From Sphaerisporangium perillae (GTDB taxonomy: Bacteria > Actinomycetota > Actinomycetes > Streptosporangiales > Streptosporangiaceae), in NCBI RefSeq assembly GCF_023276435.1, contig NZ_JALLPO010000038.1:1-64000 (forward strand): DNA of 64,000 nt. Direction: 5' to 3'. Positions 17,400 to 25,978 of the stretch are shown here, piece after piece. Made by a program: the position numbers and the translations under genes. Within the stretch, counting starts at the first letter, position 1; every line of letters starts with the position of its first letter. The notes beneath the pieces were generated by a model. It was not told where the DNA came from, did not search any database, and was given only the letters and a program-made list of their open reading frames with translations.

Positions 17400-17869
17400 T
17401 CAGGAGCCTGGCCGCGTTCGTGCACCAGGCGCCACAGGAACTTGTTGAAGATCTCGCGCTCGTCATGGGTGAAGGGGGCGAGGAAGGTGTCGAGGGCGTT
17501 CAGCATGGCGGGGCCGAGCTTGTGCCGCAGCAGCGCCTGACCTTCGCTCGTGAGACCGATCGCGTACTTGCGCCGGTCGTCGGGGTTGCGTGCGCGCTGG
17601 ACGAGCCCGAGGCGCTCCAGCCCGTCCACGACGCTGACCATGGTGGTCCTGTCGATGCCGTGGGTGCGGGCGAGCTGCTGCTGTGACTGGGGCCCGATGG
17701 AGTCGATGGCCGTGAGCACGATGAAGTCCTTCGACCGGAGCCCGAAGGGCTCCACGGCCGCTTCCAGGATCTCGTCGAACAGATCGTTGGCCTTACCGAG
17801 CAGGATGCTGGTGGAGCTGGACAAGAAGTCCGGCAGGGGAACGTCGGTACTCGGAGAATCAGCGCTCAC
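17351..17869 (-). CDS. MarR-family regulator
   Basis: A 172-aa winged-helix repressor of the MarR type. The order is a dimerisation helix (ILEAAVEPFGLRSKDFIVL), the recognition segment HGIDRTTMVSVVDGLERLGL, the wing with RNPDDRRKYAIGLT, and a long C-terminal helix. GTG 17869 is chosen because GGAAGG lies 7 nt upstream; an ATG at 17911 has no properly spaced site. Such proteins often sense phenolic or aromatic ligands, which would fit a tyrosine-derived pathway. It converges on and overlaps the YcaO-like gene and is divergent from a small protein and a second MarR gene. The shared promoter region has two inverted repeats, so autoregulation is likely. Confidence 0.9.
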   Translation of the reverse strand: MSADSPSTDVPLPDFLSSSTSILLGKANDLFDEILEAAVEPFGLRSKDFIVLTAIDSIGPQSQQQLARTHGIDRTTMVSVVDGLERLGLVQRARNPDDRRKYAIGLTSEGQALLRHKLGPAMLNALDTFLAPFTHDEREIFNKFLWRLVHERGQAPDQGTGQGRVVPGGTVR

Positions 17870-17973
17870 AGACGTACCTTCCGTGGTCACCTGTCCCGAA
17901 ATGTGCGGCATGCCGCATATGGAGCACGCCTCCGCCTGGCACGAGTGTCACACGGTGAGATGGGCGGCGCAAC

Positions 17974-18027
17974 CGACCGTCACGGTCGAAATCATCAGCA
18001 TCACTGATTGACATGAAAGCTGATGAT
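17974..18027. promoter_or_regulatory. Candidate MarR operators and promoter
   Basis: CGACCGT-C-ACGGTCG (17974-17988) is a perfect 7-bp-arm palindrome. ATCATCAGC (17991-17999) repeats inverted as GCTGATGAT at 18019-18027. TTGACA at about 18008-18013 lies between the latter arms and could be a -35 for the rightward genes. The site sits in the 241-nt region between the two MarR transcription units. Confidence 0.55.
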
Positions 18028-18110
18028 CTGCGAAGCTACTTATTGCGTGGGGGCGAGGCGGGCGAGGGAGGCTCGGCCGGGGTTCCACCGTTGGTGGTGA
18101 GGAGGTCCTC

Positions 18111-18239
18111 ATGTCTGACAGGCCGGCCGTCCCTGACGCAGGGACCACGTGGGATCAAGTCTCCGAGATCTGGGACGAGGTCCGTGAGATCGTGACGGCG
18201 TGGGCTGACTCGCAGGCGGCCGATGAGCCGGAAGGCTGA
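18111..18239 (+). CDS. Small 42-aa protein upstream of MarR
   Basis: Short gene with a strong GAGGAGG ribosome site about 7 nt before ATG 18111. The product starts MSDRPAVPDAGTTWDQ and continues with an amphipathic acidic helix (VSEIWDEVREIVTAW) to ADEPEG. It ends 27 nt before the second MarR gene, so the two are probably cotranscribed. The periodic W/I/V spacing suggests a helix that could bind a partner. No family was recognised. The ribosome site, the codon use and the operon position make it more likely real than chance. Confidence 0.6.
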   Translation: MSDRPAVPDAGTTWDQVSEIWDEVREIVTAWADSQAADEPEG

Positions 18240-18266
18240 TGGGCGGCCCGCTGGGAGGTTGGGGCT

Positions 18267-18722
18267 ATGAGCGGGAACGGGCACGAGTCCGTGCCGACGG
18301 CGCGGATGCTTGCCGAGTCCACCGGCTGGCTGCTCAACGACGTGGCGCGCGAGGTCACGCTGCGGCTGGAGGAGGCGCTGAAAGGCGACGACCTCCGCTG
18401 GCGGGACTACGGCGTGCTCGTCGTGCTGGAGTCGGCCGGGCCGCTCTCCCAGCAGGAGATCGGCCGGCGGCTCGCCGTCGACCGGTCGACGATGGTCCAC
18501 ATCATCGACCTCCTCGAGCAGCGGGGCCTGGTGGCGCGTGGCCGCGACCGGGCCGACCGCCGCGCCTACGCCATCGAGCTGACCGACGCCGGTCGCGCGC
18601 TGCTGGTGGAGGTGCTCCACCCGCTGACCGCCGAGGTGCACGAGCGGGTGGTCGGCGGGCTGGCGCCCGAGGACCGCGCCCACCTCGACCGGATCCTCGC
18701 GCGGCTCGCCGGCGGAGGCTGA
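18267..18722 (+). CDS. MarR-family regulator
   Basis: A 151-aa winged-helix regulator. The recognition helix region LAVDRSTMVHIIDLLEQRGL and the wing RGRDRADRRAYAIELTDAG are typical MarR, and the C-terminal helix carries LAPEDRAHLDRILARL. GGGAGG lies 8 nt before ATG 18267. It follows the 42-aa gene and is divergent from the first MarR gene, with which it shares the operator-like region. Presence of two MarR genes suggests two ligand inputs or a repressor/antirepressor arrangement; this is inference. Confidence 0.9.
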   Translation: MSGNGHESVPTARMLAESTGWLLNDVAREVTLRLEEALKGDDLRWRDYGVLVVLESAGPLSQQEIGRRLAVDRSTMVHIIDLLEQRGLVARGRDRADRRAYAIELTDAGRALLVEVLHPLTAEVHERVVGGLAPEDRAHLDRILARLAGGG

Positions 18723-18857
18723 GCAGAGCAATATGCGAGCACGCTAATCATCTACTGCTCTGATAGTTTGTAAACATACATATCTCTGGAGCCTGGCAAG
18801 GGTCGAAGACAGGCCCTGAGGCTCCCCTGGGTGAAGTACATGGCCTGGAGGCGTGCC

Positions 18858-19844
18858 ATGGACATTTCCGTCATCGGTGTCCCCGCTGAGGCGGTCGAGA
18901 TCTATCGGTACTTCCTTCGGCATCGTGGTGACGGGATCGGCTCGATCAGGCAGGCGCTGGACCTGGACCCCGACGCGATCGAGGCCGCCGTCGACACGCT
19001 GGACCGGCTGTCCCTGCTCGATCTCACCGACCGGCATCGCGTGGTGGCCACCGAGCCCAGGATCGGCATCGAGCGCCTCATCGAGCAGCGCCTCAACGAG
19101 CTCAACTCGGAGATCCGCCGCGTCCTGACCGCGCGCGACGCCATCGCCCCGCTCGTGGAGGACCAGCAGCACGGTGAGAACGCCAACTCCGCGCTCGACA
19201 TCGAGCGCGTGGAAGGGCTCGACCGCGTGCGCCAGCGGCTCGACGACCTCGGGTTCTTCTCCTACAAGGAGACGCTGTGCCTGCACCCGGGCGGGCCGCT
19301 CTCGCTGGGCGCCATCGAGACGGCGCTGCCGCTGGACACCCGATCGCTGCGCCGCGGGCTGGCGGTGAAAGCCGTTTACCACCCGAAGGCGCTGGACGAC
19401 CAGAATATGGTGACATATCTGCGGGAGATCGTCAGTCTCGGCGGCCAGATTCACATCACAGAAGACCCCATGGACCGCATGCTGATATTCGACCGCAGCG
19501 TGGCGGTGGTCCCGATCCACCCAAAGGAGAGCGCGCGCGGCGCGCTGCTGGTGAAGGAACCCGGCCTGGTCTCGCAGCTGGTCACCTATTTCGACGGCGT
19601 ATGGGACGCGGCCACCGATTTCCGGGAGTTCACCGAGCCGAGCAGCGACGCGCCACTCCTTTCCGAGCTGGAACGTAAAGTCCTCGCGGTCATGGCGACG
19701 GCCGACAAGGACGAGATCGCGGCGCGCGAGATCGATGTGTCCGTTCGCACTTACCGCCGTTATGTCGCCGATCTCATGGCCCGGCTCGGCGCCGTGAACC
19801 GTTTCCAGGCGGCTTTGCGCGCCAAGGAAGAGAACTGGATCTGA
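18858..19844 (+). CDS. HTH regulator with TrmB-like and LuxR-like ends
   Basis: A 328-aa transcription factor with an N-terminal TrmB-like winged helix (AVEIYRYFLRH...IEAAVDTLDRLSLLDL), a central PLD-like sensor region with VYHPKALDD and DRMLIFDRSVAVVP, and a C-terminal LuxR-type HTH (LLSELERKVLAVMA, RTYRRYVADLMARLG, RFQAALRA). This architecture is common for pathway-specific regulators in actinomycetes. ATG 18858 is used because GGAGG lies 6 nt upstream; two earlier in-frame starts lack that. The region before it (18735-18790) is unusually AT-rich and a likely promoter. It could be the activator of the neighbouring locus. Confidence 0.82.
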   Translation: MDISVIGVPAEAVEIYRYFLRHRGDGIGSIRQALDLDPDAIEAAVDTLDRLSLLDLTDRHRVVATEPRIGIERLIEQRLNELNSEIRRVLTARDAIAPLVEDQQHGENANSALDIERVEGLDRVRQRLDDLGFFSYKETLCLHPGGPLSLGAIETALPLDTRSLRRGLAVKAVYHPKALDDQNMVTYLREIVSLGGQIHITEDPMDRMLIFDRSVAVVPIHPKESARGALLVKEPGLVSQLVTYFDGVWDAATDFREFTEPSSDAPLLSELERKVLAVMATADKDEIAAREIDVSVRTYRRYVADLMARLGAVNRFQAALRAKEENWI

Positions 19845-19927
19845 CGGTAATACGCGCGGCGCACACTCGGAGATGACAGGGAGGAGTCACAGGCTTTTGA
19901 CTGGTGTGGATCAGAGGAGATGGTCTG

Positions 19928-20187
19928 ATGCTGGTGAGCGTTACCGGGGGCACCGGATTCGTCGGCGCCCATTCGGTCGCGGCGATCGTACGGAAAGGCC
20001 ACCGGGTCCGCATGCTGGTCCGCGACACCGCGAAGGCCGGCCCCGCCCCGGAGGCGTCGCCGACGCCGGCTCGCCCGTCGCCGAGACCTTCCGTGACACG
20101 GTGCGCTGGCTGCACGAGAGCGGCCACCTGTCGGCCCGGCAGGCGGGACTGGAACGGCCGAGCCTGTCGTCCGTAGGTGCGCAATGA
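19928..20187 (+). pseudogene. Remnant of an NAD-dependent epimerase/dehydratase
   Basis: The first about 35 codons encode a clear extended-SDR N-terminus (LVSVTGGTGFVGAHSV, HRVRMLVRD). About 20 nt later a different frame encodes a matching C-terminal piece (AETFRDTVRWLHESGHLSA). The whole nucleotide-sugar/substrate domain between them is missing. This is an internal deletion plus a frame change, so the gene cannot make an enzyme. It lies directly before the carboxylase gene. Confidence 0.7.
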
Positions 20188-20201
20188 GGGGAGAGGCCGC
20201 C

Positions 20202-21923
20202 ATGACCGAGCGGATCGCGACCAGCCCGAGTCTGGACTACCCGCCGCCGCCGGCGCCGGTGGGCACCGTCGAGCTCGATTTCGTCCCGGTCGCCGTGCCG
20301 CGGCGGCACAAGGACGCGGGAGAGCGTCCCGGCGGGCAGCAGAGCGGGGAGGGCGGGACGGAGAGCCCGCAGGCCAAGTCCATGGAGGCGCTGCGCGAGC
20401 GGCACGGAGGGCTGCGCGACGGCATCGTCGCCGGCCGGGCCGCCGCGGTCGAGCGCCAGCACGCCCTCGGCAAGGGCACGGCCCGCGAGCGCATCGCGAT
20501 GCTGCTGGACGAGGACTCCTTCATCGAGCTGGACATGTACCGCCGCCACCAGGCGCACGGCCTGCGGATGGAGGAGAATCGCCCGCACACCGACGGCGTG
20601 GTCACCGGATCCGGCACGATCGACGGCCGGCGGGTGTTCGTCTACGCCCAGGACTTCACGATCTTCGGCGGCTCGCTCGGCGCGGGACACGCGGCCAAGA
20701 TCCACAAGGTGATGGACCTCGCGATCTCCACCGGCTCGCCGCTCATCGGCCTGATCGACAGCGGAGGAGCCCGGATCCAGGAGGGCGTGGTGGCGCTCAG
20801 CGGGTACGGCGGGATCTTCCAGCGCAGCGTCCAGGCCTCCGGCGTCATCCCCCAGATCAGCGTGGTGCTCGGGCCGTGCGCGGGCGGAGCCGCCTACACC
20901 GTCGCGCTCGCCGACTTCGCCTTCATGGTCCGCGACACCGCGCAGATGTACCTCACCGGCCCGGACGTGGTCGAGGCGGTGACCGGCCGGCGGTTCACCC
21001 ACGCCGAGCTCGGCGGGGCCGACGTGCACGGCAAGCGGTCGGGCGTCGCGACGTTCGTGCACGACGACGAGGAGAGCTGCCTCGCGGAGGTGCGCTACCT
21101 GGTCTCGATGCTCCCCGCCAACAACCTGGAGTTCCCGCCGGGCGCGCCGTCCTGCGACGCGGCCACCGACGTGCGGCCCCGGCTCGCCGAGATCGTCCCG
21201 GTCGAGCCGAACAAGCCCTACGACATGCGGCTGATCGTCGCCGAGCTGGTGGACGACGGCGACTACCTGGAGCTGCACGAGGACTGGGCGCAGAACGTGA
21301 TCTGCGTGCTGGCCCGGATCGACGGGGAGGTGGTCGGCATCGTCGGCAACCAGCCCATGGTGCTCGCCGGCGTGCTCGACGTCTCCGCCTCGCAGAAGGC
21401 CGCGCGGTTCGTGCGGTTCTGCGACGCGTTCGGCATCCCGCTCGTGACGCTCATCGACGTCCCCGGCTTCCTGCCCGGCGCCGACCAGGAGTACGCCGGG
21501 ATCATCCGGCACGGCGCCAAGCTGCTGTACGCCTACTGCGAGGCGACGGTGCCGCGCATCCACGTCATCGTGCGCAAGGCCTACGGCGGCGCTTACATCG
21601 TCATGGACTCGCGCACCATCGGCACCGACCTGTCGCTCGCCTGGCCGACCAACGAGGTCGCCGTCATGGGCGCGGAAGGCGCGGTGAACGTCATCTTCCG
21701 CAAGGAGCTGGCCGCCGCCGTGGACCCCGCGGGGCTCCGCTCGGAGCTCGTCGGCGAGTACTCCGAGCAGCTCATGCATCCGCACTACGCGGCCGAGCGC
21801 GGGCTGGTCGACGACGTCATCGACCCGGTGGACACCCGCGCGGCGGTCGCCCGCGGGCTCGCGATGCTGCGTAATAAGCGCAAGCAGTCGCCGCAGCGCA
21901 AGCACGGCAACGTGCCCCTGTGA
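20202..21923 (+). CDS. Acyl-CoA carboxylase beta (carboxyltransferase) subunit
   Basis: A 573-aa biotin-dependent carboxyltransferase of the PccB/AccD family, which would make malonyl- or methylmalonyl-CoA from carboxybiotin. Seen are the N-half GKGTARERIAMLLD, the FGGSLGAGHAAKI and LIDSGGARIQEGV acyl-CoA loops, the oxyanion GPCAGGAAYTVA, and the C-half FLPGADQEYAGIIRHGAKLL and RKAYGGAYIVMDS. A proline-rich extension (YPPPPAPVG) of about 60 residues precedes the family start. ATG 20202 has GGGGAGAGG before it; ATG 20184 is an alternative. No biotin/alpha or epsilon subunit is nearby, so it must pair with a subunit encoded elsewhere. Whether it feeds the metabolite pathway is unknown. Confidence 0.9.
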   Translation: MTERIATSPSLDYPPPPAPVGTVELDFVPVAVPRRHKDAGERPGGQQSGEGGTESPQAKSMEALRERHGGLRDGIVAGRAAAVERQHALGKGTARERIAMLLDEDSFIELDMYRRHQAHGLRMEENRPHTDGVVTGSGTIDGRRVFVYAQDFTIFGGSLGAGHAAKIHKVMDLAISTGSPLIGLIDSGGARIQEGVVALSGYGGIFQRSVQASGVIPQISVVLGPCAGGAAYTVALADFAFMVRDTAQMYLTGPDVVEAVTGRRFTHAELGGADVHGKRSGVATFVHDDEESCLAEVRYLVSMLPANNLEFPPGAPSCDAATDVRPRLAEIVPVEPNKPYDMRLIVAELVDDGDYLELHEDWAQNVICVLARIDGEVVGIVGNQPMVLAGVLDVSASQKAARFVRFCDAFGIPLVTLIDVPGFLPGADQEYAGIIRHGAKLLYAYCEATVPRIHVIVRKAYGGAYIVMDSRTIGTDLSLAWPTNEVAVMGAEGAVNVIFRKELAAAVDPAGLRSELVGEYSEQLMHPHYAAERGLVDDVIDPVDTRAAVARGLAMLRNKRKQSPQRKHGNVPL

Positions 21924-22094
21924 CGCGCGGGGAAAGACAGCAAACGTGAAGAAGAATCGCCGCGGACCTGCCCGGAACAATTGACTTGGCGTTTCCCGGA
22001 GCATTTCGCGCAGAACGCGAGGCCGGGAAAGCACCCCGTACGCGACCAGACGCGCGACGGATACACGGTCATATTCCTGGATCGAGGTTTGCGC

Positions 22095-22655
22095 ATGGCG
22101 TCCGAGGCACTTCCGGCGACTCCCGTCAAGATCTCCACTCTGAACGGCCGCTATCACAGGATCGCGCTGTACGTTTTCGGATTCATCGTGGTGGCCCACT
22201 GGGCCGAGCACGTCGCGCAGGCGATCCAGCTGTGGGTGCTCGGCTGGCCGCCCCGCCAGGCGCTCGGGGTCATCGGCGTGCTCAACCCCTGGCTGTTCAC
22301 CTCCGAGTGGATGCACTACGGCTACGCGCTGCTCATGCTGGCCGGGCTCATCATGCTGAGGAAGGGCTTCACCGGCACCGCCCGCACGTGGTGGAACATC
22401 TCGCTCGGCATCCAGGTCTGGCACCACTTCGAGCACCTGCTCCTGCTGGTCCAGGCGCTCACGGGCTGGCACCTGGCGAACCGGCCGGTGCCGACCAGCA
22501 TCCTGCAGCTATTCGCGCCCCGCGTGGAGCTCCACCTGTTCTACAACGCGATCGTCTTCATCCCCATGGTGGTGGCGATGGTGCGCCACCTGCGCCCGAC
22601 CCCGTCCGAGCGTGTCCTGATGGCCTGTGCCTGCGCTCCCGCGTACGGCCGGTAA
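22095..22655 (+). CDS. Integral membrane protein of unknown function
   Basis: A 186-aa protein with about four membrane helices (YVFGFIVVAHWAEHVAQAI; HYGYALLMLAGLIML; the HHFEHLLLLVQAL helix; YNAIVFIPMVVAMV). Several histidines and glutamates lie inside or at the ends of helices (HWAEH, HHFEH), which could bind a metal or haem. No family was recognised. The start ATG 22095 gives a short hydrophilic N-terminus. It ends 4 nt before the next membrane-protein gene, so the two and the following hydrolase form one unit. Confidence 0.7.
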   Translation: MASEALPATPVKISTLNGRYHRIALYVFGFIVVAHWAEHVAQAIQLWVLGWPPRQALGVIGVLNPWLFTSEWMHYGYALLMLAGLIMLRKGFTGTARTWWNISLGIQVWHHFEHLLLLVQALTGWHLANRPVPTSILQLFAPRVELHLFYNAIVFIPMVVAMVRHLRPTPSERVLMACACAPAYGR

Positions 22656-22659
22656 GAGG

Positions 22660-23145
22660 ATGGCGGACGGACGTGCGAGGCGCCGGCGGTCGCCGGTCTT
22701 CACCGTGGCCCTGACGCTCATCGGGGCGTTCCTGCTGTACCTCGCCATCCCCAACATCGGCCCGGCCGTCCGCGCGGCCCGGGCCGACGGCGTTCCCGGC
22801 GTCTTCACCGCCCGCGGCCTCGACTGCATCCAGCACCCCGGGCACGAGAGCTGCTCGTGGAGCGGGGACTTCCGCTCCGACGACGGCACGATCAGCCGGA
22901 CGGGCATCGTGCTCTACGGCGCCGACCGCGACGCCCTGCGGGCCGGGATGCCGACCAGGGCCGTCGACGTCGGGCGGCCCAGCCGGGTCTATGGGCCGGG
23001 CGGCTCCCGCGAATGGGTGTTCACCGCCCTGCTGCTCCTGGCCGGCCTGGCCATCCTGGTCTTCCCGTACGCCGGGTCCCTGCGCCGCCCGGCCGGCGTC
23101 CCGGCGGCGGGGGCGGCGGCCGCGCGTGGCGCGTCCGGAGCATGA
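22660..23145 (+). CDS. Small membrane protein with two helices
   Basis: A 161-aa protein with a basic N-terminus, one helix (FTVALTLIGAFLLYLAI), an extracytoplasmic loop of about 80 residues containing two cysteines (LDCIQHPGHESCSWSGDF) that could form a disulfide, and a second helix (WVFTALLLLAGLAILVF). The Ala-rich tail would be cytoplasmic. The stop overlaps the next start (ATGA). The function is not recognised; the disulfide loop suggests an extracellular binding or structural role. Confidence 0.65.
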   Translation: MADGRARRRRSPVFTVALTLIGAFLLYLAIPNIGPAVRAARADGVPGVFTARGLDCIQHPGHESCSWSGDFRSDDGTISRTGIVLYGADRDALRAGMPTRAVDVGRPSRVYGPGGSREWVFTALLLLAGLAILVFPYAGSLRRPAGVPAAGAAAARGASGA

Positions 23146-23981
23146 GCGCCCCGCTCGTGCCGGGCCCCTTCCCGGCCGTCCCAGGCCCGCTCCCACCCCT
23201 TCCCGGCCCCTTCCCCGCCACCGCCGGCCGGTTCCAGGCCGGCGCCGGGGCGGTCCGGGACGTCATGATCGTCGGTGACTCGATCAGCCAGGGCAGGGAG
23301 GGGGACTGCACCTGGCGCTACCGGCTGTGGCGGATCCTCCTCGAGCGGGGTACCGCCGTGCGCTTCGTCGGACCGTGGGAGGGCACCTGGGTGCCGTCCG
23401 CAGGCGGGCAGGACGACCGGCCGGCCGATCCGGCGGGCCTCGCCCACGCCGGCGCCTACCGGCAAGGGATCCACTTCCCCGGCAGCAGGCATTACGCGAG
23501 CTGGGGGCGCCTGCTCCACGAGGCCAAGGACAACATCGGGGAGGCCGTCGCCGCCCACAGCCCCGGGTGTCTCATGGTCGCGCTCGGGTTCAACGATCTG
23601 GCGTGGGGCGTCTCGGGCCCGGGACGGGTGCTCGCCGACATGGAGGCCTTCGTCCACCGAGCCCGTGCGGCAAATCCGGATATTCAGTTCTTGGTGGGAA
23701 ACGTCGTGCACCGCACGCCGCTGAGCGAGCACCCGCGCCTTCCGGACGACATCATTTCCTGCAACCGGGAGCTGCCTTCGAGGCTGGCGGCGCTGTCGAC
23801 GGACCGGTCGAGAGCGGTCCTGGTCGATCTGAACGAGGTCTACGATCCCCGCCACGACACCTATGACGGCGTCCACCCGAACGACGCGGGGGAGATCAAG
23901 ATAGCTCTGGCGTTCGCCGGCGTCTTCACCGCGGAGTTCGGCCGGGCCGGCGTCCGGGACCGGATCCCCGCCCTCGGCTGA
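23142..23981 (+). CDS. SGNH/GDSL-family hydrolase
   Basis: A 279-aa SGNH hydrolase (esterase/lipase or deacylase). Block I GDSISQG carries the nucleophile Ser47, block III is GFND, and block V DGVHPND supplies the Asp-His pair. The first about 30 residues are a proline-rich stretch (PGPFPAVPGPLPPLPGP) rather than a signal peptide, so the enzyme is probably cytoplasmic or tethered through its neighbours. Its start overlaps the stop of the preceding membrane-protein gene. It could remove an acyl group or release a thioester product, a function otherwise missing from the locus. Confidence 0.83.
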   Translation: MSAPLVPGPFPAVPGPLPPLPGPFPATAGRFQAGAGAVRDVMIVGDSISQGREGDCTWRYRLWRILLERGTAVRFVGPWEGTWVPSAGGQDDRPADPAGLAHAGAYRQGIHFPGSRHYASWGRLLHEAKDNIGEAVAAHSPGCLMVALGFNDLAWGVSGPGRVLADMEAFVHRARAANPDIQFLVGNVVHRTPLSEHPRLPDDIISCNRELPSRLAALSTDRSRAVLVDLNEVYDPRHDTYDGVHPNDAGEIKIALAFAGVFTAEFGRAGVRDRIPALG

Positions 23982-24054
23982 GGAGCCGGGCGGTGCGGTC
24001 AGGACCCCGCCGGGGACCGCCGTGAGCGGTGCCGCACGCGCCGGGGTGGCGGCG

Positions 24055-24780
24055 TCAGACGCGCTCGGAGGCGATCGAGGTGAGCAGCGTGACGAGCTGG
24101 TCGGGGGCCGACACCATCGGCCAGTGGCCGGTGTCGAGGGTGTGGAAGGTCCAGTTGGGCTCGGCGCGCATGGCGGCGACGTCCTCCGAGACGCGCCCGC
24201 CGAAGTGCTCCTTCGAGCAGACGATGTAGCTCGCCCGCTGGTGCGCCAGCGGGCGGGTCAGGACCGCCGGCTCCGACAGGGTGTGCCCGGGATGCCCGAC
24301 GAAGCGCTCCACCAGCCACTGCGCCTGCTGGGTCGACAGATCTTGGCCCTCGGCCACGATCGTGACATCGGGGATCGGCCAGCGGCCGCGGTTCTCGGCG
24401 ATCAGCTCCAGCTCCCCGGCCCGCTGGCGCTCGGGGAAGGCGTGCAACATCGATTTGCCGTCGTGCGGCAGGAATCCCTCGACGAACACGGTGCGCGTCA
24501 CGCGGTCGGGCGCGCGGTCGGCCACCTGGCCGGCGACGATGCCCGAATAACTGTGGCCGACGACGATCACATCACGCAGGTCGTCTTTCTCCAGTATCGC
24601 CAGCACGTCGTCGACATGGGTGGCCAGGCCGACGGCGGAGACGTCCGCCTCCGGACTGGCAAGGCCCGAAAGGGTGATCGGGCGGACGTGATGGCCGAGC
24701 GCGCGCAGCCCGCAGGTCACCGGCTCCCACACCCAGGCGCCCATCCAGGGGCCCGGAATCAGGATGAAATGATTTTTCAC
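24055..24780 (-). CDS. Alpha/beta hydrolase
   Basis: A 241-aa alpha/beta-hydrolase of the small single-domain type, related to plant-type esterases and EstC-like proteins. The oxyanion region is LIPGPWMGAWVW, the nucleophile elbow GHSYSG carries the serine, and the catalytic His lies in DTGHWPM near the C-terminus. There is no signal peptide. It lies downstream of the phosphopantetheinyl transferase gene (145-nt gap, same strand). It could act as a type II thioesterase-like releasing enzyme, but no specific similarity to TEII was seen. Confidence 0.85.
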   Translation of the reverse strand: MKNHFILIPGPWMGAWVWEPVTCGLRALGHHVRPITLSGLASPEADVSAVGLATHVDDVLAILEKDDLRDVIVVGHSYSGIVAGQVADRAPDRVTRTVFVEGFLPHDGKSMLHAFPERQRAGELELIAENRGRWPIPDVTIVAEGQDLSTQQAQWLVERFVGHPGHTLSEPAVLTRPLAHQRASYIVCSKEHFGGRVSEDVAAMRAEPNWTFHTLDTGHWPMVSAPDQLVTLLTSIASERV

Positions 24781-24925
24781 GGCAGGTCAGCTTCCTCTCC
24801 TTTACGGCTGGACTGCCTGAACGGTACGGAATTCGGGCCTGGGGGTGCTTTTTATGTATGCGGGCCGTGTCGAACGAATTTCCGTAGTTATTGAACAGTC
24901 TCGTGCCGGATCGCGTCAACGGTGG

Positions 24926-25684
24926 TCAGGCGGCCAGGGGCGCCGCAGCGAGCGACGACAGGGGACGAAGGGCGGTGGCGTCCCATTCGGACACCCTGAT
25001 CGGCTGGTCGTCCCCGAGGACGGCGACGGCGCCGGCGTACCCGTCGCCGGGGTAGATGTTGCGCAACTGCACCGTGTGCGGGGGGATGTCCAGCGGCCAG
25101 CCGAGCAGCGCGGGCTCCTCCAGCGGGCCGCTGACCTCCACCTTGTGCGGGGAGATCCGCAGGCCGTGGCCGGTGGCCTTCAGCACCGCCTCCTTGCACA
25201 CCCACATCCGGGCGAAGCCGGCCTGCTGGTGCCGCTCGGGAAGCGTCTTCAGCACCTCCTGCTCGTTCCGTGACAGGGCGCAACCCACCAGCTCGCTGAC
25301 CGGGGCGGTCGGCACCTGCTCCACGTCGACGCCCACCGCCCCGGCGGTGGTCAGGGCCACGGCGACCCGGTTGCCCGAGTGGGAGATCGAGACGTGCAAC
25401 CCGTCGTCGGTGACGACGTGCGGCTTGCCGTGCGGCTTGTCGCAGTTCGGGCAGCGCCGCTCGACGGGGACCTTCTCGGGGGAGATGTCCAGCTGGGCGC
25501 CGGCGGCGGTGCGGAGCAGCCAGGCGGCGGTGACGAACCTGAGCCGGTCCTGCTCGCGCTTGTAGGCCGCGGCCCGCCTCAGCTCGGTGACGTTCAGCAC
25601 GCCGACCAGGTCGTTGATCGGGTGGTCCTGCGGGTCGGCCCACCAGATGTGGCAGTCGACGGTCCGGAGAGCGATGGCGTTCAT
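24926..25684 (-). CDS. Sfp-type 4'-phosphopantetheinyl transferase
   Basis: A 252-aa transferase that moves phosphopantetheine from CoA to the serine of carrier proteins. Diagnostic motifs are ISHSGNRVAVAL, GVDVEQV (Mg-binding) and WVCKEAVLKATGHGL. There is also a CPNCDKPHGKP segment of the kind found in Sfp-group enzymes. AAGGAGGAC precedes ATG 25684, and its start overlaps the stop of the 95-aa protein gene (ATGA). It is the natural activator for the NRPS T domain and the stand-alone PCP in this locus. Confidence 0.93.
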   Translation of the reverse strand: MNAIALRTVDCHIWWADPQDHPINDLVGVLNVTELRRAAAYKREQDRLRFVTAAWLLRTAAGAQLDISPEKVPVERRCPNCDKPHGKPHVVTDDGLHVSISHSGNRVAVALTTAGAVGVDVEQVPTAPVSELVGCALSRNEQEVLKTLPERHQQAGFARMWVCKEAVLKATGHGLRISPHKVEVSGPLEEPALLGWPLDIPPHTVQLRNIYPGDGYAGAVAVLGDDQPIRVSEWDATALRPLSSLAAAPLAA

Positions 25685-25968
25685 GGCATGTCCTCCTTGT
25701 TTTCTGGGCGGCCGTTCGTCAGGGTGCGGCAGTTCACGAGTTCCCAGTCGCTGACTTCGGGATTGGTGAGGATCTCCGTCACCCGGGCGCGTATCCGCGC
25801 GCCGGTCGTCTCCTCGTCGGTGTGCACGCGGATGGCGATGTCGCCGGTCACGTGCTTGAGGTCCTTTCGCCATTCATTCGGGAGCAGGGCCAGGATTCGA
25901 ATACCGTCGACCGGTGAGGCCGGCAACGGCTCCCCGGCCGTCCTGCGAATCGTCAATTCGACCAGCAT
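25681..25968 (-). CDS. 95-aa protein of unknown function, coupled to the transferase
   Basis: The product runs from MLVELTIRRTAGEPLPASP to GRPENKEDMP. It appears alpha/beta with an amphipathic stretch (TGARIRARVTEILTNPEV) and no membrane segment or cysteine pattern. ATG 25968 has GAGGAAA at the right distance, and that site overlaps the stop of the 32-aa peptide gene. The gene end overlaps the transferase start, so peptide, 95-aa protein and transferase form a tightly packed operon. No family was recognised. It might bind the small peptide or a carrier protein. Confidence 0.65.
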   Translation of the reverse strand: MLVELTIRRTAGEPLPASPVDGIRILALLPNEWRKDLKHVTGDIAIRVHTDEETTGARIRARVTEILTNPEVSDWELVNCRTLTNGRPENKEDMP

Positions 25969-25978
25969 TTGATTTCCT

